A DNA stretch of 64,000 nt from Haloplanus sp. GDY1. Its GTDB lineage: Archaea; Halobacteriota; Halobacteria; Halobacteriales; Haloferacaceae. The position numbers were made by a program, and so were the translations under genes. The notes under the pieces are model-generated. The model saw only the letters and a program-made list of their open reading frames with translations. It was not told the DNA's origin and made no database searches. The stretch's first letter is position 1. Every line of letters starts with the position of its first letter. Positions 16,410 to 25,247 of the stretch are shown here, one piece after another. Where the stretch lies: contig NZ_CP098515.1 in the NCBI RefSeq assembly GCF_023703775.1, positions 62,001 to 126,000 on the forward strand. Direction: 5' to 3'.

Positions 16410-18053
16410 TCATCGCCGACGGTACCAGACGACGAGGCCGATCACGATGAGAACGAGTACGCCGCCGACGGCTGCTGGTGGGACTGGTTGACCGCCAGAA
16501 GGTTCGTTCACCGAGACCCCGATGGACATGCCGTCGGTGAACTCCGTGTCACCGTCGGCCTCGTCGTACCGCACCTCTATCGACGACGCGTACTGCTTCG
16601 GGAGCGCGTCGCTGGTCGCGCTGATGCGGAAGGTTGCGGTCGTCGTCTCGCCCGGTTCCATCCGTCCGAGGAAGGCACCGTCATCGGAGGTCGACAGCGG
16701 ATCGCTGGTGAACAGACGGGCATTGACCGCCGAGATGGGGTCGTCACCGATGTAACGCACCTCGGCGCTGAGTTGGGCCGTCCCGCCCGGAGTCACCGTC
16801 GTCGAGACATTCGACACCTCGAACCGGTCGCGCTCGGGAGCAATCTCCGCACGTTTCCGGATCGGATTCGATGCCGTCAGGACGTCGCCGTCGGCGTTCT
16901 CGTACTCTACATCGAAGGTAAAGGAGTTCGATCCCGGTTCGGCGTCGCTAGCGATGGCAGTGGTAAAGGAAACGTCGGCCGACTCACCAGGGTCGAGCGT
17001 CCCGACCGCTGACTCGCCGTTCGTGGGAGTCACCGTTCCGTGGTCGCGCAACCTGACGACGACGTTTCGGGCGGGGGCTGGTCCTGTATTGGTTATCTCC
17101 CCCGAAATAGTCGCCTCGTTCTCGTCGACCCGGAAGTTCGAGGTCGAGAGGTCCGCCATCGAGAACGTGCGCTCGGGACGGACCATCACGCCCGTCGTCA
17201 GCGTGTCCGAGCGCTGGCCGATGTCGTTCTCGTCGCGGTACGAGACGACGGCGTTGACGGGGTACTCACCCGGCGACACGTCGTCCGTGGCGCCGACTTG
17301 TACGGACACTCGTCGCGTTTCACCAGGATCGAGCGACCGGACGAATACGCCCGTATCTCTCGCAGGATTCGTCGGATTGCCGAAGAAAACCCCTGAGGCG
17401 GCCGATGACAGCTGAACCGACGCGTTCCGCGCCGTCTGGGAGCCAGTGTTCTTGATCGTGAACGCGAGCGATCCCGTATCGCCTGCGAATAGCTGATTTG
17501 TCCCTTCGGAGACGATATCGAATTCCGAACGCTCCTCAATCCGGATCGTCAGGTCGACCGTCTGTTCCTCATCCAGCCACGTGTACTCGATTTCGGCGGG
17601 GCCCGAGGGAGTTTCGTCGAAGATGATAGCCCGCGCGTGGCGGTACGTGACCTCTACCGGGATAGTGTACGTTCCCGGCTCGGCGTCTCCAATTTCGAGG
17701 TTGAAGCTGAACTGTGCGGTGCCGCCGGGACCAATACTCCCAGTTGTCACTGTTCCCGACTTCACGTCGATCGGTGCGTCTATCTGTCCCTCTTGAATAT
17801 CCATCTGGACACTCCGTGCCGTCTGCACTTGATCCTCAAAGCGCCCAATTCCGCCATCGTCGATGTCACCGTCGTTTGAGGCGACGACTGTCAACGTCGC
17901 CTCTTCGTTCGCCCGAAACGTATCGTCGCCGACACTGTAACTCAACTCGGGGTTTCCGGTGACGACGCTCGACGCTGTCACCGGAACGACCGGTGCGAGC
18001 AGCAGGAGAGCAACGATTCCAACAACCGTAATCTGTCTCATTTCGTGAATCAA
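16410..18053 (-). CDS. COG1361-type exported protein, exporter partner
   Basis: 547 residues. A signal peptide is at the N-terminus (ITVVGIVALLLLAPVVPVTA); MRQITVV at 18041 is an alternative start. Four or so CARDB/NEW3-like Ig domains follow, each with an N-x-G-x-x-x-A-R-N-type strand pair and a DPGE(T/S) turn (SLDPGETRRVSV, TLDPGESADVSF, RMEPGETTTATF). The protein ends in one membrane helix and Tyr-Arg-Arg-Arg. It would be an extracellular, membrane-anchored partner of the adjacent RND exporter. The promoter lies in the 237-bp gap shared with the divergent regulator at 18291. Confidence 0.8.
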   Translation of the reverse strand: MIHEMRQITVVGIVALLLLAPVVPVTASSVVTGNPELSYSVGDDTFRANEEATLTVVASNDGDIDDGGIGRFEDQVQTARSVQMDIQEGQIDAPIDVKSGTVTTGSIGPGGTAQFSFNLEIGDAEPGTYTIPVEVTYRHARAIIFDETPSGPAEIEYTWLDEEQTVDLTIRIEERSEFDIVSEGTNQLFAGDTGSLAFTIKNTGSQTARNASVQLSSAASGVFFGNPTNPARDTGVFVRSLDPGETRRVSVQVGATDDVSPGEYPVNAVVSYRDENDIGQRSDTLTTGVMVRPERTFSMADLSTSNFRVDENEATISGEITNTGPAPARNVVVRLRDHGTVTPTNGESAVGTLDPGESADVSFTTAIASDAEPGSNSFTFDVEYENADGDVLTASNPIRKRAEIAPERDRFEVSNVSTTVTPGGTAQLSAEVRYIGDDPISAVNARLFTSDPLSTSDDGAFLGRMEPGETTTATFRISATSDALPKQYASSIEVRYDEADGDTEFTDGMSIGVSVNEPSGGQPVPPAAVGGVLVLIVIGLVVWYRRR

Positions 18054-18290
18054 TCATAGCCAAAGAGTGAGAAAAGATTTCTCTGTACCAGAATACAGTC
18101 ATGGACCTTTCACTTCGTGCTCGACGTCAGTTTGGAGTGAACTGAGGTGAGTGTCGATTGGGTCAAACGGTTCATCGTATCCACAGAGAATTGCGCCTCT
18201 CTCCTGAATTCTCGATTGTAGGGCCACTCAGGAGGGCCAGTTTGAACACCCACCAATAGACTTACCCGGAAGCCAGCGCGATACTGAGGT

Positions 18291-19259
18291 ATGGGCGGGT
18301 CGAGTCACGAGGTGGACTCCGAACCAGATGTCGACGAGCAAGATTCGCAGTTCACCTCAGAACGGGGGCATCTTGGCAGGGAGTACACCAACGAAGGAAT
18401 TCTTCCGGCAGAAGCATTTTCTCTACTTGGAAACGATACGCGTATCGATATTTTGCAGGCGATGTTGGATGCGAATGCCGACGATGCGCCAGTTGGATTC
18501 ACGGAACTGTTCGAACGGGTCGATATGGAGGATAGTGCCAATTTTAACTATCATCTGCAGAAGCTCACTGGACATTTTATAAGACAAACGGAAGACGGCT
18601 ACGAATTCCGGCATCCCGGTCGAAAAGTGGTGAGTTCGATTTTTGCTGGGACACTCACAGACCGCACTCAACTCGACTCATTCCCGGTCGACGGAACGTG
18701 CCACGCCTGCGATGGGGACTTGCACGGCTGGTATGTCGACGAGGTTCTCACGATAGCCTGTGTCGATTGTTCGGCTGTTCTCGTGAGGTATCCGTTCCCA
18801 CCAGGCGGGATCGATGATCGGACGCCTGAGGAGTTACTGCAAGCATTCCATCACTATGTCCGTCATCATTACTGCATGGCTGCTGATGGAGTCTGTCCCG
18901 AATGCACAGGCCCTGTAAAAACAGAACCGGTCTATGAACCGGAGGAGAACGACAACTTCGACGTAATCGTCGAGCATGTGTGCCAGCGATGTGGATACGA
19001 TCTTCAGTCGGGTGTCGGTGTGAACCTCCTCGACAACGCTGAGGTACTCTCGTTCCATTCCAAGCGTGGGATCGATCTGAGTACAGAACCGTTCTGGCAC
19101 TTTGAATGGTGTGTGAGTGATGAATATACGACAGTATTATCTGAGGACCCTCTCCGCCTACGGGTCAATATCCCCTGCGCTGGGGACGAATTGCAGGTCG
19201 TGCTGGACGATACCCTCTCGGTGGTCGAAACGGCGAGACAAGAACACCTCTCGTATTAA
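18291..19259 (+). CDS. ArsR-like winged-helix regulator with zinc-ribbon-like tail
   Basis: 322 residues. Residues 45-110 form a winged helix (AFSLLGNDTRIDILQAMLDA, then NFNYHLQKLTGHFIRQTEDG). The rest has paired Cys motifs: TCHACDG, IACVDC, VCPECTG and VCQRCGYD, as in haloarchaeal regulators of the DUF7351 type. It is transcribed away from the COG1361-RND pair, so it is the obvious candidate to control that exporter; this is inference from gene order. Confidence 0.75.
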   Translation: MGGSSHEVDSEPDVDEQDSQFTSERGHLGREYTNEGILPAEAFSLLGNDTRIDILQAMLDANADDAPVGFTELFERVDMEDSANFNYHLQKLTGHFIRQTEDGYEFRHPGRKVVSSIFAGTLTDRTQLDSFPVDGTCHACDGDLHGWYVDEVLTIACVDCSAVLVRYPFPPGGIDDRTPEELLQAFHHYVRHHYCMAADGVCPECTGPVKTEPVYEPEENDNFDVIVEHVCQRCGYDLQSGVGVNLLDNAEVLSFHSKRGIDLSTEPFWHFEWCVSDEYTTVLSEDPLRLRVNIPCAGDELQVVLDDTLSVVETARQEHLSY

Positions 19260-19375
19260 AAAGCGAAGTGCGTTAGGTTGACTCCCCCATCTGTAATCTG
19301 GATTCCAGCATACGGTATGGATAAGCGTGGGTCAGATCAGTTCTTATGAATGCTGCGGCCCAGCGGCACGTCCTC

Positions 19376-19795
19376 TTAGAATCCGATGTGGGAGGTTGAA
19401 CTCGGACCATCACCCTCTTCCTCAATACCACCTTCATGGAGATAGGTGTAGCCGTCCTCAGTGAGGAACACGTCACTCCCTTCGACCGAAATATCGACTT
19501 CAGGGAGCGTTGTTCCAGCGGCCTCCCCATTGTCGCACGCTCCTGAGCAAGTGTCGAACATCGACCCGTGCCGCGGGCATATTATCTGCCCATCTCGCAT
19601 TGCCACTCCGGAACCCCTGTCGAACCGTTGGGATTCATGTGTGCAGTTATTGGTCCACGCCTTGACAGCAGATTCCTCCTCGCACCGGACGAGAATGACT
19701 TCTTGTTTGCCGCCAGAAGTGTCTTCGACGGTGAATAGGTACGATCCGTCTTCAGGAATATCGTTGACCCTTCCGATTCGATTTCTATCGCTCAT
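19376..19795 (-). CDS. Rieske-type [2Fe-2S] protein
   Basis: 139 residues with both Rieske ligand boxes: NNCTHESQRF (C-x-H) and IICPRHGSMFDTCSG (C-x-x-H). The fold is a small ferredoxin-like Rieske domain with no membrane helix, so it is probably a soluble electron carrier or oxygenase ferredoxin component. A second Cys pair (DTCSGACDNG) follows the second box. It is followed at a distance by superoxide dismutase on the same strand. Confidence 0.85.
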   Translation of the reverse strand: MSDRNRIGRVNDIPEDGSYLFTVEDTSGGKQEVILVRCEEESAVKAWTNNCTHESQRFDRGSGVAMRDGQIICPRHGSMFDTCSGACDNGEAAGTTLPEVDISVEGSDVFLTEDGYTYLHEGGIEEEGDGPSSTSHIGF

Positions 19796-19901
19796 CCAAC
19801 CAACTGTACCTCACTACGCGCACAAGTAATCGCCGCCAAAATGGGGGAGACCGATGATGCCCATGGTCGGAAAGTTGGGGAGTGGATCGACGGCAGACCG
19901 C

Positions 19902-20504
19902 CTATTCGAACAGCTGAACGGCCTGCTCGTAGCGGGCGCTCGGCTCGGACCAGTCGACGACCTCGAAGAAGTTGTCGACGAAGTCGCCACGGGCCGGACC
20001 GTAGTCGTGGTAGTACGAGTGCTCCCAGACGTCGAGCGCGAGGATGGGGTGCGAGCCCCAGAGCGCGCCCTGGTCGTGCTTGTCGACCACGACGTTGCGA
20101 AGCTGGTTCGAGAAGCTGTCGTACACCAGGAGTGCCCAGCCACCGGCGGCGCCGGCAGCGGCCTCGAATTCACCCTTCCAGGCCTCGTAGGAGCCGAAGT
20201 CCTCCTCGATGCGATCGGCGAGGTCACCGCTTGGCTCGTCGCCACCCTCCGGAGACATGCAGTTCCAGAAGAGGTCGTGGAGGATGTGCCCGGAGCCGTT
20301 GTGCGTGACGTTCCGAATCGCACCCGCCGAGGAGCCGAAGTCGCCGTCGTCACGGTTCGCTTCGAGCGTCTCCTCGGCGCTGTTCCAGCCGTTCACGTAG
20401 CCCTGATGGTGGGTGTCGTGATGCCACGTCAATACCTGCTCGCTGATGTGCGGTTCGAGGGCGTCGTAGTCGTACGGGAGTGGGTCAAGTTCGTAGTCAG
20501 TCAT
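19902..20504 (-). CDS. sod: Superoxide dismutase (Fe/Mn family)
   Basis: 200 residues from ATG 20504 (MTDYELDPLPYDYDALEPHI). Metal ligands are visible: LTWHHDTHHQGYVNG (first His), NGSGHILHDLFW (second His) and ALDVWEHSYYHDYG (Asp, His). It converts superoxide to oxygen and peroxide in the cytoplasm; haloarchaeal enzymes of this family are usually Mn-dependent. The upstream sequence has a conserved block (complement of GGATATGAACATTTTCTGTA, 20536-20555) that recurs at the remnant near 20949. Confidence 0.95.
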   Translation of the reverse strand: MTDYELDPLPYDYDALEPHISEQVLTWHHDTHHQGYVNGWNSAEETLEANRDDGDFGSSAGAIRNVTHNGSGHILHDLFWNCMSPEGGDEPSGDLADRIEEDFGSYEAWKGEFEAAAGAAGGWALLVYDSFSNQLRNVVVDKHDQGALWGSHPILALDVWEHSYYHDYGPARGDFVDNFFEVVDWSEPSARYEQAVQLFE

Positions 20505-20615
20505 TCGTATCGCCAAGATTCTCTACAGACAGGAGGGATATGAACATTTTCTGTACCCTGTTATGGTAGGGATATTGTCACTATTCCACGTTCAAACTAT
20601 CCTTTCGACAGAGCT

Positions 20616-20771
20616 TCAACTTTCATTTCTGGGGCGTCGTTCACGTGTAACCTCTCCAATCCCAGCAGTTGCGGAGCAATTGGGACAGGCATACACGTGG
20701 CCAACTTCGTCACCGAACACCCGTGCGAAGCATTTCGAGACGTGGTCACCGCAGTTGTTACAGGTTGGCAT
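20616..20771 (-). CDS. 51-residue zinc-finger protein (DUF7563-like)
   Basis: MPTCNNCGDHVSKCFARVFG, then DEVGHVYACPNCSATAG and a basic tail. Two CxxC pairs (TCNNC and ACPNC) make a small zinc ribbon. The organisation matches the tiny DUF7563-type proteins common in haloarchaea. The stop (20616-20618) and start (20769-20771) were read directly. An AT-rich stretch (ATTAATTATTTT) lies immediately upstream. Confidence 0.75.
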   Translation of the reverse strand: MPTCNNCGDHVSKCFARVFGDEVGHVYACPNCSATAGIGEVTRERRPRNES

Positions 20772-20802
20772 TAATTATTTTCTTGGTGTTTTCTATTACT
20801 GC

Positions 20803-21001
20803 TTAGTAGCCCTCTGCTATGCCGTGTCTCTGTCGGGTGTTCACAGCGAGGTCGTGGTACCCAGTAGTCGCAAGAAACGCTAATTGGGGGTGATCTATCT
20901 CGCCAGGTATCGCATGTCGCGGTTGCGGGGGAAGTTCGGGGTTAGTCATTCGTATAATCCAGGGTATCAACGAAGGATGGAAATATGAAGATTTTCTGTA
21001 A
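20803..21001 (-). pseudogene. Remnant of a second sod promoter and 5' end
   Basis: From the ATG at 20949, the first codons (MTNPELPPQP) align with those of sod (MTDYELDPLP), including ATGACT and CGAACTT at DNA level. Upstream, CATTCGTAT and ATATGAAGATTTTCTGTA match the sod upstream block at nearly the same spacing. After about ten codons the similarity is lost and a 48-residue frame ends at 20803. This looks like a decayed duplicate of sod. Confidence 0.55.
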
Positions 21002-21539
21002 TTTATTTTGGCGAATTCGCCGTCATACATCCGAATCCAAAATACAATTTTGGACGCAGAGGATGATTACCGTAGTCATGCGAAGTGGTGGCTGAAGAGT
21101 TTTTAAGTCATTGATGGCCGTGGTCGGGATGAATGGCCACCTACTGTACACATGCCAGTGTATCGACCGTGGTTACTACGTGACCTCCGCCGGCTATCCT
21201 GAGATTGATTCGAGACATTTCGGGCGAAAGTTGTTCCTCCCTATCGCTCAGGCGTGATTGATGACAAAGTCAATCGGGACGGTGATCGTGAGTTCCCCAT
21301 TAAACGACGATGAACTTATATCTCTGTTTGCCATATGGTAAACTGCATCCCAAGACTGGATGCACGGTCATCGAACCCGGCAGTTGAAGTACTTCGTAAT
21401 TGAGGGCGACCGTGGTTGGCATCACCACTGGACGCCTCTCCGATTCTTTATACTGGCCTGTTACTCCCTGCGTAATATTGCTGTAGCGAGTCGCGTGGGC
21501 AAGTCAACTCTCGCCCATTGCTTACTTTCCGAAATATTG
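21002..21539. other. Intergenic, nothing recognised
   Basis: AT-richer than its flanks, with several short frames but none with convincing composition. It may hold remnants of a lost gene; no family was recognised. Confidence 0.4.
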
Positions 21540-21555
21540 TTTTCCAAGTGGAAAA
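21540..21555. promoter_or_regulatory. Palindrome upstream of the MFS gene
   Basis: TTTTCCA-AG-TGGAAAA is a perfect 7-bp inverted repeat. It overlaps an AT-rich ATATTTATCC likely to be part of the promoter and lies 75 bp before the MFS start. A repressor of the exporter is the likely ligand; no second copy was found near the TetR gene at 24348. Confidence 0.5.
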
Positions 21556-21629
21556 TATTTATCCGACTCCTTCTTAGAGGCGTTACTACACGATGATCGA
21601 GCGAATTGGTTTCCGAGGTGACGAAGGGA

Positions 21630-22892
21630 ATGGTTGATACGGATCGCCGCGTCGTCGTGCTTGGAATTGCCCGAATGGCCGACGCGGTCGGGAATTCATT
21701 TCTTATCGTCGTTCTTCCACTCTACGTGGCCAGTGGTGCGGTTACAGGGGGGACATTCGGCCTCACCGAGGCCTTCGTCTCAGGACTCGTCCTCGCTCTC
21801 TTTGGGTTCGTCAGTAGTGTCGTCCAGCCGATCGCTGGGCGTCTATCGGACAGGGCAGGAAAACGAAAACTGTTCGTCATCGTCGGATTGGCCATACTCG
21901 CGCTCACCGACCTTGCGTTCTCGGTTGCCGGGAGCTACGTAAGTCTCATGCTCATCCGAGTAATTCAGGGGATCGCCGCCGCCCTTACGATCACTGCCAG
22001 CATTGCGCTTGTGAACGAACTGAGTGCATCGAAGAGTCGTGGTGGAAACATGGGTGTCTACAACGCCTTGCGACTTACGGGATTTGGTGCTGGACCACTC
22101 GCTGCAGGTGTCATCGTTGAAGGCGGACCGTATCAACTGTCGTTCGGAACCAATATTCAGGTGAGCGGATTTGATGCTGCGTTTGCAACTGCGGCATTCG
22201 CCGCGCTAGCGAGTATTCTATTAGTCCAAGTACTGGTCTCCGATCCGGAAGAGACGATGCCGACAAGCGACGATGTTGCTTTAGCCGTTCGAGATCAAAC
22301 CGGCCGTCACCTGTTGGATCCGATTTTCACGTTGGGGCTGGCCACCCTTGCCATGTCGACATGCATCGCGCTATTAGCGCCGATACAGCCGACAGTAAAT
22401 AACCGACTCGGTCAGGGGGCGATTCTCTTCTCGATTCAGTTTGCAGCGTTTATCGGCGCACTAGCGGTGACACAACCGATTGTTGGAACGGCCAGTGACC
22501 GGCTCGGACGCCGATTGTTCATCATTGCAGGACTGGCCTTCCTCGTCCCAACTACTCTCGTCCAAGGTATAGTCGTCGAGCCGTGGCAGATGATCGTGGC
22601 TCGGATTCTTCAGGGAGTGAGCGGGGCGATGGTCTTTGCACCAGCACTCGCCTTAGCCGGGGACCTAGCAAAAAAGGGCCAATCCGGTGCACAGCTTTCC
22701 GTCCTTACGGTTGCATTCGGGCTCGGAATCTCTTTTGGTCAAGTTATATCCGGCTTTCTCATCAGATACGGATTTATCACTCCATTTGCTTTCGGTGGTG
22801 CGCTCGCGGTGATTGGGTTCGTACTCGTGTCGACTCAAGTCGAAGAGCCGACTGCAGAATCCAGCGTACAGACTACTGGCCCAGCAGACTAG
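21630..22892 (+). CDS. MFS transporter, probable drug exporter
   Basis: 420 residues from ATG 21630; TTG 21606 and GTG 21618 are weaker alternatives. Twelve hydrophobic segments are visible. The MFS motif A sits between helices 2 and 3 (GRLSDRAGKRKLF) and again in the second half (GTASDRLGRRLFI). ALRLTGFGAGPLAAGVI resembles motif C of drug/H+ antiporters. It would exchange a solute against protons across the cell membrane. A palindrome lies in its promoter region. The substrate cannot be read from the sequence. Confidence 0.85.
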   Translation: MVDTDRRVVVLGIARMADAVGNSFLIVVLPLYVASGAVTGGTFGLTEAFVSGLVLALFGFVSSVVQPIAGRLSDRAGKRKLFVIVGLAILALTDLAFSVAGSYVSLMLIRVIQGIAAALTITASIALVNELSASKSRGGNMGVYNALRLTGFGAGPLAAGVIVEGGPYQLSFGTNIQVSGFDAAFATAAFAALASILLVQVLVSDPEETMPTSDDVALAVRDQTGRHLLDPIFTLGLATLAMSTCIALLAPIQPTVNNRLGQGAILFSIQFAAFIGALAVTQPIVGTASDRLGRRLFIIAGLAFLVPTTLVQGIVVEPWQMIVARILQGVSGAMVFAPALALAGDLAKKGQSGAQLSVLTVAFGLGISFGQVISGFLIRYGFITPFAFGGALAVIGFVLVSTQVEEPTAESSVQTTGPAD

Positions 22893-22941
22893 TGAGTATG
22901 CGATACTTCTCGAGCGTTAAGACGTCAGCCAGAGGCTGCCG

Positions 22942-23700
22942 CTATTCCATCTCGCTCCCGCCGTTGACGGGCGTATAGGTCCCGGTCACGAACTGGGCGT
23001 CCTTACCGGAGAGTGCGGCAATCGCGTGGGCGACATCCTCGGGTTGAGCCACCCGATCCATCGGAGTCTGTGACGCGACGTGCTCGCGTACCTCGTCGAT
23101 GCGATCAGCCGTGGCGTCAGTTTCGACCAGTCCCGGCGCCACGACGTTCGCGGTGATGCCGTGGGGACCGTACTCTTGGGCGATGTATTTGGCGAACGTG
23201 TCAAGGCCGCCCTTGGCCGTGCCGTGGGCGATAAATCCCGGTGTCGGACTCTCGCCGGCACCGCTCGAGACGTACACCAAGCGGCCGTACTCCTGCTCGA
23301 CCATGTGTGGTAACACCGCTTTCGAGACGGTGAAGGCAGCCTTGAGTTCCGCGTCGAGTTTCGACGAGAACTCATCCCAACTCATCGACTCGAATGGCTC
23401 GACCGCAAACGGCATGTTCGCGTTGTTGACGAGCACGTCGATCCGCCCCCACTGGTCGAGGACGCCCTCAACCATTCGCTCGACCGCGTCCTCGTCTCGA
23501 ACGTCGGCTTGCGCGACGAGTGCCTCGCCGCCGGCGTCACGGATCTCCTCAGCCACCGCGTGCGCTTCCGTCTCGCTAGAGCGATAGTTGATGACGACCT
23601 TCGCGCCACGGTCGGCGAGCAGTTTCACCGTCTCAGCTCCGATTCCGCGGCTACTTCCTGTCACTAGTGCCACACGGTCAGCAAACTCAGACTCAGACAT
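22942..23700 (-). CDS. SDR oxidoreductase with His at the Tyr position
   Basis: 252 residues of classical SDR fold. Cofactor motif VTGSSRGIGAET, then RSSE after strand 2 (NADP-type preference), ADVRD, LVNNAN and a conserved Ser in VYVSSGAG. The usual YxxxK catalytic motif reads AHGTAKGG: Lys is kept but Tyr is His. The C-terminus (VTGTYTPVNGG) is normal. By homology it would be a 3-oxoacyl reductase-like enzyme, but loss of the Tyr makes ordinary carbonyl reduction doubtful. It is convergent with the MFS gene (49-bp gap). Confidence 0.85.
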   Translation of the reverse strand: MSESEFADRVALVTGSSRGIGAETVKLLADRGAKVVINYRSSETEAHAVAEEIRDAGGEALVAQADVRDEDAVERMVEGVLDQWGRIDVLVNNANMPFAVEPFESMSWDEFSSKLDAELKAAFTVSKAVLPHMVEQEYGRLVYVSSGAGESPTPGFIAHGTAKGGLDTFAKYIAQEYGPHGITANVVAPGLVETDATADRIDEVREHVASQTPMDRVAQPEDVAHAIAALSGKDAQFVTGTYTPVNGGSEME

Positions 23701-23898
23701 CGTCCGATTTGTTGCCGTTGGCGGGCAAGAATCTGTCGTATGACGATTTCTACAGTGTTGAGAGGGATATATCTGAGCTGATATAAAATAGCAGAATCAA
23801 ATTGTGGATTTCAGAGTAGCGACAAACCGACCCTCGACCCGAGGGCACTCTCCGGTATCGCTGGTCTGCTTTGAATCGACCTGAAAAGGCGAGCTATG

Positions 23899-23909
23899 GC
23901 CTTATATTC
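23899..23909 (+). promoter_or_regulatory. TATA box for the 23931 gene
   Basis: GCCTTATATTCC at this position has its centre 27 bp upstream of ATG 23931, the spacing of haloarchaeal leaderless promoters. Confidence 0.55.
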
Positions 23910-23930
23910 CCAAATTTCATAGATTGTATC

Positions 23931-24260
23931 ATGGTATATCGACTCGTGCGTGGGTGTCCGAAACCCGACGAATTTCCCGAGCTGCGTGAACGAATTGATA
24001 CTGGTGAAATCGAGCAGATGAATCCCTTCGGACGTGCAATGACAACGTCTCTAAACAATGCACGTTTCGACCCAGATACGGGAGAGGCTGTCTGGGTCGA
24101 GGAGGATTACTGTACGCCACCGCTCGCAATGGAACGTGAAGTTCTGGGCCAGTATTTCGACGACCTCGTAGTGGTTGAGGAGAATGTAAGGGAGACAGAA
24201 GGCTGGGAACGAATCGAAAAGTACCCACCGCTATGGGACGAGATCGCTGGTGAAGCGTAG
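23931..24260 (+). CDS. Conserved hypothetical protein
   Basis: 109 residues from ATG 23931, chosen because a TATA box lies at the leaderless distance. Begins MVYRLVRGCPKPDEFPELRE and contains MEREVLGQYFDDLVVVEENV and a Trp/Pro-rich end. Acidic and cytoplasmic. No family or motif recognised; it precedes the TetR gene by 87 bp and could share its transcript. Confidence 0.6.
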   Translation: MVYRLVRGCPKPDEFPELRERIDTGEIEQMNPFGRAMTTSLNNARFDPDTGEAVWVEEDYCTPPLAMEREVLGQYFDDLVVVEENVRETEGWERIEKYPPLWDEIAGEA

Positions 24261-24347
24261 ACATCCGATGTGTAGATCTATCCGAGACAGGCCAAACTAT
24301 CCCCCATCGTTATCATGGGCAACTTCCTCAGGCTGTAGTAATTGGAT

Positions 24348-24971
24348 ATGACGAGGACTAGTCGACCGGAGATTCCCGAAGAAACCTACGAGGACCTGAT
24401 GCAAGCGACTGCTCGTGCGCTGTGTGAACACGGGTACAGCCGCCTCCGGGTACGAGACATTGACGAGTATTTCGGGAAAAGCCGTCAGCTTATCAATCAC
24501 TACTACGACGGCAAAGACGATCTGATCGAGGCTGTTCTCAAGTATCTACTGGAAGAGTATGAGCGTGGGATTGCGGTCGGAGATGACGTTGACCCCGAAC
24601 AGCAACTCGACAGCTACATTCAGCAATTTTTCTATGGACCGGATCTCGAGAACTTCGACCATTGGGCGTTCGTCACGGCACTCATCGAACTTCGCTCACA
24701 GGCACAACACTACCCCCGGCATCAAGAATTACTACTGGAGAATTACTTCCATCTCAAAGGGATTCTCGTCGCGATCATCGAAAGAGGGATTGAGGAAGGA
24801 GAGTTCCAAGATGTCGATGCAGATACGTTTGCGACCGCCATCAACGATGTCATCTCCACATCCCGAATGCGAAAAGTATGTCTCGGTGATGACGAAGCAA
24901 TCGAAAGAGGCCGTGAAATCCTCGATAGGATCATTCTCCCACAACTACTCGGTGAACTAGACGGCAACTGA
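24348..24971 (+). CDS. TetR/AcrR-family regulator
   Basis: 207 residues from ATG 24348. The N-terminal 60 residues form the TetR DNA-binding domain: YEDLMQATARALCEHGYSRL, then VRDIDEYFGKSRQLINHYYD and KDDLIEAVLKYL. The remainder is an all-helical ligand and dimer domain. It probably represses a nearby exporter or oxidoreductase gene; the SDR and MFS genes are within 3 kb but neither is directly adjacent and divergent. Confidence 0.85.
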   Translation: MTRTSRPEIPEETYEDLMQATARALCEHGYSRLRVRDIDEYFGKSRQLINHYYDGKDDLIEAVLKYLLEEYERGIAVGDDVDPEQQLDSYIQQFFYGPDLENFDHWAFVTALIELRSQAQHYPRHQELLLENYFHLKGILVAIIERGIEEGEFQDVDADTFATAINDVISTSRMRKVCLGDDEAIERGREILDRIILPQLLGELDGN

Positions 24972-25247
24972 TCGGACTTCTGGTGCTGGACGTGCCAGTA
25001 ACATCTACCGGTTGGTTCAGTCATTTCAGTATTATTCGAATAGCCCTGCCACATACCGTCTCTGTATGCAACAGATCCATCTGAAAACCATCAATAATTT
25101 AATACAATACCAACCTGTCAGAAAGGTATTCCCAGCGATCAGAGTGTCTACTTGCCGCCGGCATGAGGGTAGCGACCCATCTACTCAGCGTGAAGCCAGG
25201 AGCCGGGGCGCAGAACCCATTTAGCGGGTGAGCGACTACACAAGGTA

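Noticed and set aside
25106-25130. AATACC...GGTATT inverted repeat before the pirin gene
   Set aside because: Only 6-bp arms with a 13-bp spacer in AT-rich DNA; not distinguishable from chance.
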